Below are positions 43,475 through 52,685 of a DNA stretch of 54,334 nucleotides, piece by piece. Source of the stretch: Fidelibacterota bacterium UBA7301 (GTDB lineage Bacteria; Fidelibacterota; Marinisomatia; Marinisomatales; TCS55); assembly GCA_002471845.1 (NCBI GenBank), contig DKQT01000013.1:1-54334 (forward strand). Direction: 5' to 3'. Below the pieces are notes generated by a model. The model was not told where the DNA came from, did no database searches, and worked only from the letters and a program-made list of their open reading frames with translations. The translations under genes were made by a program, and so were the position numbers. The first letter of the stretch is position 1. Each line of letters begins with the position of its first letter.

Positions 43475-44724
43475 CGCCCGGACTTATCCCCAATAAAGAA
43501 CCCCTGATCCGGGTGGGTCTCATACTGCCGGAGGATGAAATTCATTCTGTATCAATTACATTTTCCGATTCCCAATGTTTTGAAATTGAAACGGGGAATC
43601 AGCTCCACCCTTCCTGTAAAAATAACGATCAATTCAATTTAAGTTTAGTAGATGGAAAGCTGGTTACCCCCGAATTGGAGATTGAGGATACCGCCATCAC
43701 AATAATACCTTCCATCCCTGGTGAAAACCTCTTCACCACCTTGGATGGGATCACCGCAGGACGAGGCTTCCACTGGGAAAAGAAAATTACCGCATCCTAC
43801 TGGGGCGTACTTGAATTTTCTGTTAAAGATGGAAAATTGATGTGCGTGAATGAATTACCTCTGGAGCATTATTTGAAATGCGTGGCCACTTCCGAAATGA
43901 GCGCCCAATGCCCACCGGAATTTTTGAAAACCCAAACTATCGTGGCACGTTCCTGGCTCCTGGCCAATATTGAACAAAAACACCGCCGCTTTGGGTTTGA
44001 CATTTGCAACGACGATTGCTGCCAGCGCTACCAAGGCATGGTCCATTGCACTGAGGCTTCCATCAAAAGTGCGGATGCAACTTTTGGTCAAGTGATTATG
44101 TTTAATGATCAAATCTGTGATGCCCGTTATTCCAAGTCCTGCGGTGGCATGACAGAAAATTATGAAAATGTTTGGAAAGGCAATCCTGTATCATACCTCA
44201 TTTCTGTAGAAGATGTGGATACAAAAGGCAACGCCTTTTGCAGTCCAGAAATTGTGCCGGAAGAAAGGCTCAAAACCTATATCGGCAATGTGGATGAGCA
44301 GGGCCAATATTTTCGCTGGACCTATCAAGTTAAACAGGCTGAACTCATACAATCATTGAAAGAAAAACGAAATATAATTGCGACTAAGATTCTGAATTTA
44401 ATTCCCGACCAAACGGGCGCATCCGGACGAATCATAGACCTCTTCGTAGAATATCAAGACTTGCAGGGGAACAGCCACGTGATAGAGATACATTCTGAAT
44501 ACGAAATTCGAAATATCATGTCGCCCTCTTTTTTATACAGTTCAGCTTTTTCTGTGGAAAAAACTGAAGATAGTAATTTTCTGCTTCATGGTAAAGGGTG
44601 GGGCCACGGTGTGGGTCTATGCCAGATCGGGGCACTGGGGATGGCCATATCAGGTTATGGAGTAGAATCCATATTGGGCCATTATTATCCTGAAGTCAAA
44701 TTAATTCGACTTTATTCAAAATGA
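43468..44724 (+). CDS. SpoIID/LytB-domain protein without signal peptide
   Basis: 418 aa, overlapping the kinase gene by 7 bp. The SpoIID core is clear: NELPLEHYLKCVATSEMS with Glu143 at the position of the catalytic Glu of SpoIID, TQTIVARSWLL, a Cys-rich zinc-site-like FDICNDDCCQRYQG (180-185), and HGKGWGHGVGLCQIGA near the end. SpoIID is a lytic transglycosylase in spore formers. No export signal is visible, so the protein may stay in the cytosol, where imported muropeptides would be the only substrate. The AmpG gene starts within its stop (ATGA). Confidence 0.85.
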   Translation: MLTPGLIPNKEPLIRVGLILPEDEIHSVSITFSDSQCFEIETGNQLHPSCKNNDQFNLSLVDGKLVTPELEIEDTAITIIPSIPGENLFTTLDGITAGRGFHWEKKITASYWGVLEFSVKDGKLMCVNELPLEHYLKCVATSEMSAQCPPEFLKTQTIVARSWLLANIEQKHRRFGFDICNDDCCQRYQGMVHCTEASIKSADATFGQVIMFNDQICDARYSKSCGGMTENYENVWKGNPVSYLISVEDVDTKGNAFCSPEIVPEERLKTYIGNVDEQGQYFRWTYQVKQAELIQSLKEKRNIIATKILNLIPDQTGASGRIIDLFVEYQDLQGNSHVIEIHSEYEIRNIMSPSFLYSSAFSVEKTEDSNFLLHGKGWGHGVGLCQIGALGMAISGYGVESILGHYYPEVKLIRLYSK

Positions 44725-46004
44725 GGGGGAATAGGACAATAAAACTATGGAAGTGGGTCCCCTCATTATACTATGCAGAAGGTCTACCTTATGCGTTCGT
44801 TATGATCGTCTCTTCGGTAATGTACAAAAACCTTGGCATTTCCAATTCAGATATTGCACTCTATACCAGTTGGCTTTACTTACCCTGGGTGATTAAACCC
44901 TTGTGGAGCCCACTGGTTGATATACTTAAAACAAAACGGTTTTGGATAATAATTATGCAGTTAATTATCGGAGCCAGTTTAGCAGGGATTGCCCTTACAC
45001 TCCCTACAGAAAATGCATTTAAATATTCATTGGCCTTCTTCTGGCTAATGGCATTCAGTTCCGCCACACATGATATTGCTGCTGATGGGTTTTATATGCT
45101 CGGCCTTTCTTCTCACGCCCAGGCATGGTGGATTGGAATCCGTAATTCCTTTTATCGATTTGCCATTATCACCGGTCAGGGTTTATTGGTGATGCTGGCT
45201 GGTGTATTAAATGATTGGACAGGTGAAATGGCCATGGCCTGGTCCATACTTTTTGGTTGCCTTGCCATCTTATTCCTTTTGTTAGGTTTGTACCACAATT
45301 CACAGCTCCCAAACCCAAAATCAGACCAATCCCATGTTAATCAGAATATTCGCTTGGTGATAAAAAAATTCTTAAGCGTATTTACATCATTTTTTAAGAA
45401 ACCCGGTATTGTTTTAATTGTATGTTTTATTTTATTCTATAGATTTGGCGAAGCCCAATTGGTCAAAATTTCCCCTCTATTTATGCTGGATGATTTCACT
45501 ACAGGTGGATTAGGATTATCAAATATAGAATTGGGTTTCATCAATGGTACCATCGGTATAATTATGTTGACCCTGGGAGGAATCACAGGTGGCCTCCTCG
45601 CTTCGAAACATGGCTTAAAATACTGGATTTTCTGGATGGCGCTAGCAATGAAATTGCCCGATATTGTTTATGTATTCATGGCCTTTATTCAACCGGATAA
45701 TAATTTCCTAATAACAACTTTTGTTGCAGTTGAACAGTTTGGATATGGCTTTGGATTTACAGCCTATCTTTTATTCATGATGATGATTTCAGAAGGTGAA
45801 CACAAAACAGCCCATTATGCCATTTGTACCGGTTTTATGGCTTTGGGAATGATGATTCCGGGAATGTTTAGCGGTGCCTTGCAGGAAGCCATAGGATATC
45901 AATCCTTTTTTATTTGGGTGATGGTGGCTACAATTCCCGGGTTAGTATTGATAAAATTTCTCAAAATCGATCCCGTATATGGGATTAAAAAGGAAATGGA
46001 ATGA
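44721..46004 (+). CDS. ampG: AmpG-like MFS muropeptide permease
   Basis: 427 aa with about 12 helices and the AmpG opening LYYAEGLPYAFVMIVSSVMY, SWLYLPWVIKPLWSPLVD and SATHDIAADGFY. AmpG brings GlcNAc-anhydroMurNAc (peptides) across the inner membrane; this fits the cytosolic NagZ, kinase and SpoIID in the same operon. Overlaps both neighbours by 4 bp. PAT1-like acetyl-CoA carriers share the fold but are less likely here. Confidence 0.82.
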   Translation: MRGNRTIKLWKWVPSLYYAEGLPYAFVMIVSSVMYKNLGISNSDIALYTSWLYLPWVIKPLWSPLVDILKTKRFWIIIMQLIIGASLAGIALTLPTENAFKYSLAFFWLMAFSSATHDIAADGFYMLGLSSHAQAWWIGIRNSFYRFAIITGQGLLVMLAGVLNDWTGEMAMAWSILFGCLAILFLLLGLYHNSQLPNPKSDQSHVNQNIRLVIKKFLSVFTSFFKKPGIVLIVCFILFYRFGEAQLVKISPLFMLDDFTTGGLGLSNIELGFINGTIGIIMLTLGGITGGLLASKHGLKYWIFWMALAMKLPDIVYVFMAFIQPDNNFLITTFVAVEQFGYGFGFTAYLLFMMMISEGEHKTAHYAICTGFMALGMMIPGMFSGALQEAIGYQSFFIWVMVATIPGLVLIKFLKIDPVYGIKKEME

Positions 46005-47125
46005 CACAATCAAATGATAGATTAATCGCATTAGATACCTTCCGTGGCGCCACCATCGCTTTAATGATTTTGGTAAATACCCCCGGTACATGGGCCCACG
46101 TGTACGCACCACTCCGCCACGCCAAATGGCACGGCTGTACCCTTACGGACCTTGTATTCCCATTTTTCCTCTTTATCGTGGGTATCTCTATGCGATATTC
46201 ATTTGAGAAATACGAATTTTATAAATGGGGTCCCCTTTTCAAAAAGGTAATGTGGCGAACTATCACCATTTTCACCATTGGATTACTTCTTAACGCTTTT
46301 CCCTTTATTCGCCAAGATTGGGATTGGTCCCACTTCAGGATCATGGGTGTCCTCCAGCGGATCGCTTTAGCTTATCTTCTAGCCAGTATTATTGTGGTGC
46401 GAACGGATATTAAAGGTATCGTGAAGATCTCCACGGGCATTTTGATCGGATATTGGTTACTGCTCATGGGCCATGGCTGGTATACGGGAGTTGATCCTTA
46501 TGCCCTTAAAACAAATTTGGCCCTCATTATTGATTCATTTATTCTTGGGAAGAACCATCTATATACAGGAACCGGTATACCATTTGATCCGGAAGGTCTG
46601 CTCAGTACGCTACCATCAGTCGTAACTGTTTTGTTTGGATTTCTGGTGGGGACTATGATCAAAACAGCGAAAGACCATGAAGACAATACCCAACGGATGG
46701 CTGTCCTGGGTGCGCTATTAATTATCTTAGGTTGGGTATGGGGATTTACTTTTCCAATCAATAAACAGCTATGGACCAGTTCTTATGTATTGTTCACGGG
46801 CGGTATCGGCACCATCGTTTTGGCCGTTATGATATGGATCATTGATGTTAAGGAAATTAAGGGGTGGACGAAGCCTTTCGTCATTTTCGGCGCCAATGCC
46901 ATATTCCTCTATGCGGCCTCAAGTATCTGGACCAAGATTATGCTGAGAATACAATTCGAACTGGATGGTAAAATCATTTCAGGATATGGTTATTTATACA
47001 AGACAATATTTCAACCCATGGCAGGAGATATAAACGGCTCTCTCTTATTCGCTTTATTTCATGTATTTATGTTCTGGCTCATCCTGGCCTGGATGTATAA
47101 AAAGAAAATTTTTATAAAAATTTAG
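46001..47125 (+). CDS. nagX: NagX-like membrane acetyltransferase-family protein (COG4299/HGSNAT-like)
   Basis: 374 aa, many helices. RLIALDTFRGATIALMILVNTPG and HAKWHGCTLTDLVFPFFLF are the signatures of the family that includes human heparan-alpha-glucosaminide N-acetyltransferase and bacterial NagX of GlcNAc-utilisation clusters. It may acetylate amino sugars across the membrane or transport them; unproven. It ends in a 4-bp overlap with the stop of the convergent acyl-CoA ligase gene, with no terminator visible. Confidence 0.8.
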   Translation: MTQSNDRLIALDTFRGATIALMILVNTPGTWAHVYAPLRHAKWHGCTLTDLVFPFFLFIVGISMRYSFEKYEFYKWGPLFKKVMWRTITIFTIGLLLNAFPFIRQDWDWSHFRIMGVLQRIALAYLLASIIVVRTDIKGIVKISTGILIGYWLLLMGHGWYTGVDPYALKTNLALIIDSFILGKNHLYTGTGIPFDPEGLLSTLPSVVTVLFGFLVGTMIKTAKDHEDNTQRMAVLGALLIILGWVWGFTFPINKQLWTSSYVLFTGGIGTIVLAVMIWIIDVKEIKGWTKPFVIFGANAIFLYAASSIWTKIMLRIQFELDGKIISGYGYLYKTIFQPMAGDINGSLLFALFHVFMFWLILAWMYKKKIFIKI

Positions 47126-48939
47126 TACATGCCATTTAGTAAGTGTTGGTAATTCACAGCCACCACCTTACGCTTCACCTTCAAAGTGGGCGTAACTTCG
47201 TCCTTATCTTGATCTAATTCTTTTTCCAATATCCGGAATTTTTTTATGGATTCATAGGATGCCAATTCTTTATTCTTTTCCTTGATCACATGATTCAGCA
47301 GGTCGATCACTTCTTCTTTTTTGGTCAGGTCCCCTAAATCCTGGTAGAGGATTTTCTGGTCCCGGGCGAACTTAGTGATCTCATCTTCATCTAGTGTGAC
47401 GAGCATGGTGAGGTAGGGTTTTTTATCCCCGTGGACCATGGCCTGGGAAATGTATGGACTGGTTTTCATCAAATTTTCAATATTTTGGGGGGCCACATTT
47501 TTCCCGCCGGCGGTGATAATAATGTCTTTTTTCCTATCGGTGATGAATAAATAGCCATCCTCATCTACATGGCCCACATCACCGGTATGGAGCCAAAAAC
47601 CCCCTTCACCATCGGGCTTTAGTAATTCATTTGTGGCTTCCTCATTTTTGTAATAACCCTGGATATTTTGTTCCCCGCGGCAGCAGATCTCACCATCTTC
47701 CATGATCTTGATTTCAGTCCCTCTAATCGGTAATCCCACGGAACCAATTTTCGTTTTTCCGGTAGAATTCATGGTAATTATACCGGATGTTTCTGTCATA
47801 CCGAATGCCTCGTAAACATCCACACCCACCCAATTGAAAAAATGGATTATTTCTTTAGAAATCGGTGCCGCACCGGTGAGCATACAGCGGATATTACCGC
47901 CAAAGATATCTTTAATTTTTTCAAGGACCAATAAATGAGCCACCCATCCTTTTACCCTCAGCCAGATTGACAGGGATTCGCAGGCGATTTTTTTATCACT
48001 GATGATTTTCCCCACCCCAATGGCCCAATGATATATTTTTTGCTGGCTCCATGTAGCGTCACTGATTCCGGTCATGATTTTGGCATAAAATTTTTCCCAC
48101 ACCCTGGGGGTACCAAATACAACCGTTGGACCTGTTTGACGGATATTTTGGGGCATATCCTCGATACTTTCTGCGAATGCCGCCGGATGGCCGGTAAACA
48201 AACGGATAAAGTGTCCCACCAGTCGTTCCGCGATGTGGGCCATGGGCAGAAAGCAAACATAAAAATCATCCCTAGTCACGCTGATTGCTTTGGGCAATAC
48301 CCTGGCGCATGAAATAATATTCCGGCTGGTGTACATCCCCGCTTTGGGGTTTCCTGTTGTCCCTGAGGTATAGGTAAAACTGATCAGATCATCCGGTTGA
48401 CTGGCGGTAATAGCGTCCTCAAACTGATCCGGATGTTTCTTCCCATAATCCTGCCCCAATTTAATAAAATCATCTAGGGAGCACACATTTGGTAAATCTG
48501 TTGGGTGGTAATGATCCATGACAACAATTTGATTTATGTTGGGTAAACGATCCCAAATGGCCAGCATTTTATCCAGTTGTTCCTGGTTTTCCACAAATGC
48601 AAAAACACTGTTACTTTGGTCGGCGATATAAAACACCTGTTCATTGGTATTGGAGTGATAGATGGGCGCCGTGACACATCCAATGGACATAATGCCCATA
48701 TCACAATAGACCCATTCCGTCCTGGTTTGACTCAGGATCGATACTTTATCCCCTTTTTTAATACCGGACGCTAAGAGCCCATTCCCGATATCCCGGGCTG
48801 TATTACCATATTCACCCCAGGTTATTGACTTCCACAAACCGTCTTTTTTCCCCCAAATGGATATTTGATCCGAAAAATCTGTAACTTGACGCCAGAATAA
48901 TTTTGAAAGGGTATTATATTTTTTAAAATCAATATTCAT
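47122..48939 (-). CDS. Long-chain acyl-CoA ligase (AMP-forming)
   Basis: The ATG at 48939 overlaps the LivF stop (TGATG), giving 605 aa; an upstream ATG exists at 48951. Adenylate-forming motifs: FTYTSGTTGNPKAGM (ATP loop), YEAFGMTETSG, WLHTGDVGHVDEDGYLFITDRKKDIIITAGGKNVAP and a C-terminal domain with lysine in TPTLKVKRK. The family activates fatty or aromatic acids to CoA esters. As last gene of the ABC transporter operon it may trap the imported acid. Confidence 0.9.
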   Translation of the reverse strand: MNIDFKKYNTLSKLFWRQVTDFSDQISIWGKKDGLWKSITWGEYGNTARDIGNGLLASGIKKGDKVSILSQTRTEWVYCDMGIMSIGCVTAPIYHSNTNEQVFYIADQSNSVFAFVENQEQLDKMLAIWDRLPNINQIVVMDHYHPTDLPNVCSLDDFIKLGQDYGKKHPDQFEDAITASQPDDLISFTYTSGTTGNPKAGMYTSRNIISCARVLPKAISVTRDDFYVCFLPMAHIAERLVGHFIRLFTGHPAAFAESIEDMPQNIRQTGPTVVFGTPRVWEKFYAKIMTGISDATWSQQKIYHWAIGVGKIISDKKIACESLSIWLRVKGWVAHLLVLEKIKDIFGGNIRCMLTGAAPISKEIIHFFNWVGVDVYEAFGMTETSGIITMNSTGKTKIGSVGLPIRGTEIKIMEDGEICCRGEQNIQGYYKNEEATNELLKPDGEGGFWLHTGDVGHVDEDGYLFITDRKKDIIITAGGKNVAPQNIENLMKTSPYISQAMVHGDKKPYLTMLVTLDEDEITKFARDQKILYQDLGDLTKKEEVIDLLNHVIKEKNKELASYESIKKFRILEKELDQDKDEVTPTLKVKRKVVAVNYQHLLNGMY

Positions 48940-49679
48940 CACCCACTCCACACTTTCGCCCGACGATTATATTTCCCCTCCCCTAAATATTGTTCACGAA
49001 CTTTTTCTTCATCCAATAATTCTTCATATGTCCCGCTTAAGAAAATTTTTCCTGTTGTCAGAACATAACCGTAATCAGCAATTTTCAGCGCATGGTTCAC
49101 ATTTTGCTCGACCAGCAGGATCGTCGTTCCCGCTTTATGCAATTCTTTGATAGTGGCAAAAATATCCTGCACAAGCAAAGGTGAAAGTCCCAATGACGGT
49201 TCATCCAGCAATAATAATTTGGGTTTCAGCATGAGGGCTCGGGATATGGCCAGCATCTGCTGTTCCCCGCCACTCATTTTTCCGGCCTGCTGATCTTTAC
49301 GTTTTTCAAGAATGGGAAAATGGTGAAAAGCCTCTACCATTCGTTCATGAATTAAATCTTTTTCTTTTAAAAGGAAACCGCCCATTTGCAGATTTTCTTT
49401 TACCGTTAATTCAGCAAATATTCGCCGCCATTCCGGTACGTGGCCAATACCTAATTTTATAATATCCTCCGCATCCATGCGGTCGATCCGCTGGCCGTTA
49501 AAATGGATTGTCCCGTATTCAGGTTCAACCAATCCGGTAATGGTTTTCAGGATGGTTGATTTTCCCGCGCCATTAGCCCCCAGAATGCAGACCAATTGCC
49601 CTTCCAGAACTTCCAGGGAAACACCATGAAGCGCTTTAATTTTGCCGTAAAATGTCTCTACACCGATCATTTTAAGCAT
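48939..49679 (-). CDS. livF: ABC transporter ATP-binding protein LivF
   Basis: The start at 49679 (second of three ATGs) gives 246 aa and an 8-bp overlap with livG. Walker A GANGAGKST, signature SGGEQQMLAISRALML, Walker B LLLLDEPSLGLSP; closes like LivF. One oddity: VPEWRRIF where most members have VPEGRRIF. Part of a five-protein branched-chain-amino-acid-type (HAAT) importer. Confidence 0.92.
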   Translation of the reverse strand: MLKMIGVETFYGKIKALHGVSLEVLEGQLVCILGANGAGKSTILKTITGLVEPEYGTIHFNGQRIDRMDAEDIIKLGIGHVPEWRRIFAELTVKENLQMGGFLLKEKDLIHERMVEAFHHFPILEKRKDQQAGKMSGGEQQMLAISRALMLKPKLLLLDEPSLGLSPLLVQDIFATIKELHKAGTTILLVEQNVNHALKIADYGYVLTTGKIFLSGTYEELLDEEKVREQYLGEGKYNRRAKVWSG

Positions 49680-50433
49680 GTGCTTCATCCCCCAAAAAGA
49701 CTTTGATCACTTCCGGATGATTTTTTACTTCAACCGGTTTGCCCATGGCCAGGATTTTACCGGAATCCAACACACAAATACGATCAGAAATGCTCATAAC
49801 GAGGTTCATATCATGTTCGACAACCAATACAGTAATACCCAAAATATCCCTTATTTCTGAAATGATTTTTGCTATTTCCAACGTTTCCTGGTCATTCATT
49901 CCAGCGGCAGGCTCATCCATTAGAATCATTTTTGGTTTACAGATCAAGGCTCGGGCAATTTCCACCAGTTTCTGAATGCCGTAGGGTTGCCCACTCAAAT
50001 ATTTCTTCTCAAAATTCGCAATTCCAAGAAAGTCTAATACTTCCAAGGCCATTGCTTCTTCCCGTTCCCGTTCTTTTTGTGAGATCCAGCGGTTGAAGGT
50101 ATCAGTCATGGATAACCTCCGATGTGCTCCTAAAAGAACATTGTCCAGCAAGGTCATATACGGAACGTTTTGCAGATTCTGGAATGTACGCGATATACCG
50201 TGTTTTACAGTTTCATGTGGTTTGATCTTTAACAGGTCCACATTCTCAAATTTGATAGAACCCTGTTGTGGAATACAAAACCCATTGATGCAATTGAATA
50301 ATGTGGATTTTCCTGAACCATTGGGGCCAATAAGAGAAAATACTTCTCCTTTTTGTACCTTAAATGAAACATCGTCGAGAGCTTTTACTCCAGAGAAGTT
50401 CATATGCAGGTTTTGGATCTTGAGATTATCCAT
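49672..50433 (-). CDS. livG: ABC transporter ATP-binding protein LivG
   Basis: 253 aa; Walker A GPNGSGKST, the LivG insert around GISRTFQNL, signature region YLSGQPYGIQKLVEIARAL and Walker B MILMDEPAAGMND (the family's usual 'DEPAAG'). The signature loop reads LSGQPYGIQ rather than LSGGQQ, as is common for LivG. Separated from the binding-protein gene by a hairpin. Confidence 0.92.
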   Translation of the reverse strand: MDNLKIQNLHMNFSGVKALDDVSFKVQKGEVFSLIGPNGSGKSTLFNCINGFCIPQQGSIKFENVDLLKIKPHETVKHGISRTFQNLQNVPYMTLLDNVLLGAHRRLSMTDTFNRWISQKEREREEAMALEVLDFLGIANFEKKYLSGQPYGIQKLVEIARALICKPKMILMDEPAAGMNDQETLEIAKIISEIRDILGITVLVVEHDMNLVMSISDRICVLDSGKILAMGKPVEVKNHPEVIKVFLGDEAHA

Positions 50434-50440
50434 AAAGCAA

Positions 50441-50460
50441 GAGGCCCCTCACGGGGCCTC
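50441..50460. terminator. Hairpin between binding-protein and livG genes
   Basis: A perfect 8-bp GC-rich stem (50441-50448 with 50453-50460, loop TCAC). In the direction of the operon (minus) the following bases are TTGCTTTA, a weak T-run. Such intercistronic hairpins often stabilise the binding-protein mRNA or cut transcription partly, so more binding protein than ATPase is made. Confidence 0.65.
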
Positions 50461-50471
50461 ATTTTTGATTA

Positions 50472-51638
50472 TTAATTGCGCCAGTCGGTAATAGCAACCT
50501 GTTTACCCCCCTGCAGCTGGAGTATAATTACACTCTCGACACCGGCATGGTCATTACGGTTGTATGTCATCGGTGGGAATACACCGCTTTCCCAGTTATG
50601 CAATGTTTCCAGACCCTTCATCATTCGTTTCCGGGTGGGGTATTTTCCAGCTTTGCGCAATCCTTCCACTAATACGTGGGCAGTGGCAAAACCATAATAA
50701 TGATAAAGGCCGCGCATCTTGGCAGGCACATTATTTTTCTCACAGAGTTCTTGATACAATACAGGGCCAGGTTCATCTGAATCCGGATAATATGCCCAAT
50801 ACACTGCTATAAAGCCTTCACCCGCTTCGCCGGCCAGCAAGCCAACCCGCGGATCGACAGTGGGACCCAAACCATAAAATGCAGCTGAATAACCTATTGC
50901 CTGAGCTGTTTTCATGATTGTAACCGGTTCACGAACAACGCCGCCGATGATCACATCTGTACAGCCACCTTTCATGAAATTCATGGTTTGACCTACAAAA
51001 TCTGTTGCACCGCGCTGGAATGATTCCTTTTGAACGGAAATACCATGGTTTGCTTCCGCTTCAGCGCAACCTTTTAAAGCATTTGCACCATAATCATCAT
51101 CCTGGTAAGCAATACCGATTTTGGCTTCGGGATTATTTTCCAATATATAATCAATCAATACTCTGGTTTGCAGGTCATAACCAGCATCCGTATGGAAGAT
51201 ATATTTAGCTGCCTGTCTGGACATATCTGACATAGAGCTGGAATTAGTAGCCGGAGCAATGAGAGGGACACCACTTTCTTCCAGAATGGGTCGAATTGCT
51301 TCAGCTGGTGATGTTCCAATCACATTGTAAAGACAAAAAACCTGATCTTTTTCTATAAGTTTTTTAGCCGCTACAACTGCTTTCATAGGATTATAGCCAT
51401 GGTCCTCAACAACCATTTTGACTTGCCGGCCATGAACTCCGCCCTGGGCATTAATGTAATCTAGGTACATGTTCGTTCCGGCAGGTATGAGCAGGCCGAG
51501 TTCCTTAATGGGTCCGCTCAAATCCTGGATATTGCCGACAAGAATTTCGGTGTCGGTGACACCGGGAGATGTCGTTCGATTTTCACAACCCATCCAGATC
51601 AGAGCTGTTATGATTATGATAGAAACTGTTCGCTTCAT
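50472..51638 (-). CDS. ABC transporter substrate-binding lipoprotein (LivJ/LivK type)
   Basis: 388 aa with a lipoprotein signal (ITALIWMGCEN, Cys18) and strong ribosome site AGGAG 6 bases before the ATG. Periplasmic-binding fold type I: VTDTEILVGNIQDLSGP, INAQGGVHGRQVKMVVEDH, LIAPATNSSSM. The substrate cannot be read: family members bind branched-chain amino acids, amides, or aromatic and other organic acids. An acyl-CoA ligase downstream points to an acid. Confidence 0.9.
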   Translation of the reverse strand: MKRTVSIIIITALIWMGCENRTTSPGVTDTEILVGNIQDLSGPIKELGLLIPAGTNMYLDYINAQGGVHGRQVKMVVEDHGYNPMKAVVAAKKLIEKDQVFCLYNVIGTSPAEAIRPILEESGVPLIAPATNSSSMSDMSRQAAKYIFHTDAGYDLQTRVLIDYILENNPEAKIGIAYQDDDYGANALKGCAEAEANHGISVQKESFQRGATDFVGQTMNFMKGGCTDVIIGGVVREPVTIMKTAQAIGYSAAFYGLGPTVDPRVGLLAGEAGEGFIAVYWAYYPDSDEPGPVLYQELCEKNNVPAKMRGLYHYYGFATAHVLVEGLRKAGKYPTRKRMMKGLETLHNWESGVFPPMTYNRNDHAGVESVIILQLQGGKQVAITDWRN

Positions 51639-51653
51639 TTTTAACTCCTCGAT

Positions 51654-52685
51654 TTAGGTGAACCGCTTGCGCGGATTAAATGGAAATAATTTCCAGTAAA
51701 TTCTCATTTTAAGCCACATACCATAGAGACCCATAGGCTGGAATATAATAAATAACAGCATTATTAAACCGAAAATAAACGCTTGAAAATCACCGGCTTC
51801 CAAATGCATATATTGTGTTAAAGTATCTTTAAATAAAGGTATAAACATATTTTCCATCAATACGATAAAAAGTGTCCCTAAAACTGCCCCATAGATTGAT
51901 CCAACACCGCCCACAAGAACCATTACAATGAAATATACTGACAATAAAATATCAAAATGATCTGTGGAAATAAAATGATTCGTGTGGGCAAATAAAACTC
52001 CGGCAAAACCGGCAAACATACCGGATATAAAAAATGACAGCATTTTGTATTTGGCAATATTAATGCCTGAAGCCTGGGCAGCCTGTTCTGAATCACGAAT
52101 GGCCATAAATACCCGGCCTAACTTGGATTTTACTATCCTCCTGGCAACAATTATTGCTATTATGGCAAAGGTATAGATCATAAAATAATTATTCCAGTCA
52201 TTGCTGATTGTGAATCCGAATAATGTTGCTTTTGAAACCTGTAAACCTGCAGATCCGCCAGTCCAATCCCGGAAAGCAATGATGAGGCGTTTAACAATAA
52301 ACCCGAAGCCCATTGTGGTTAAACCCAGATACATGCCTTCAATTCGCAATGCCGGAAAACCGATCATCAATCCACACAAACCTACAATTACGGGTGTAAT
52401 AATGAGCGATAATTCAAATGGTAAACCTGCTTGATCAACTAGAATAGCAGATGTATAAGCACCAATGGCTAAAAAAGCAGCATGACCCAATGACATCAAT
52501 CCTGTAAATCCACTTAACAAATCCAATCCCACCGTGAGAATCATATATATACCAGCCATATTCAAAATATAGAGGTAATATTTATAACTGAAGGTTGCAC
52601 TTTTAAGCAAAAAAGGGGAAAGATACACTGCAATGATAAGAATGGGAATCCATTTCAGGTTTTCATCATCATAACGACCTTTCAT
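51654..52685 (-). CDS. livM: ABC transporter permease LivM
   Basis: 343 aa, about 9-10 helices, with the LivM pattern GLDLLSGFTGLMSLGHAAFLAIGAY and the cytosolic loop VFMAIRDSEQAAQASGIN (EAA-like). Starts on the last base of the livH stop (TGATG); the binding-protein gene follows 15 bp later. Confidence 0.92.
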   Translation of the reverse strand: MKGRYDDENLKWIPILIIAVYLSPFLLKSATFSYKYYLYILNMAGIYMILTVGLDLLSGFTGLMSLGHAAFLAIGAYTSAILVDQAGLPFELSLIITPVIVGLCGLMIGFPALRIEGMYLGLTTMGFGFIVKRLIIAFRDWTGGSAGLQVSKATLFGFTISNDWNNYFMIYTFAIIAIIVARRIVKSKLGRVFMAIRDSEQAAQASGINIAKYKMLSFFISGMFAGFAGVLFAHTNHFISTDHFDILLSVYFIVMVLVGGVGSIYGAVLGTLFIVLMENMFIPLFKDTLTQYMHLEAGDFQAFIFGLIMLLFIIFQPMGLYGMWLKMRIYWKLFPFNPRKRFT

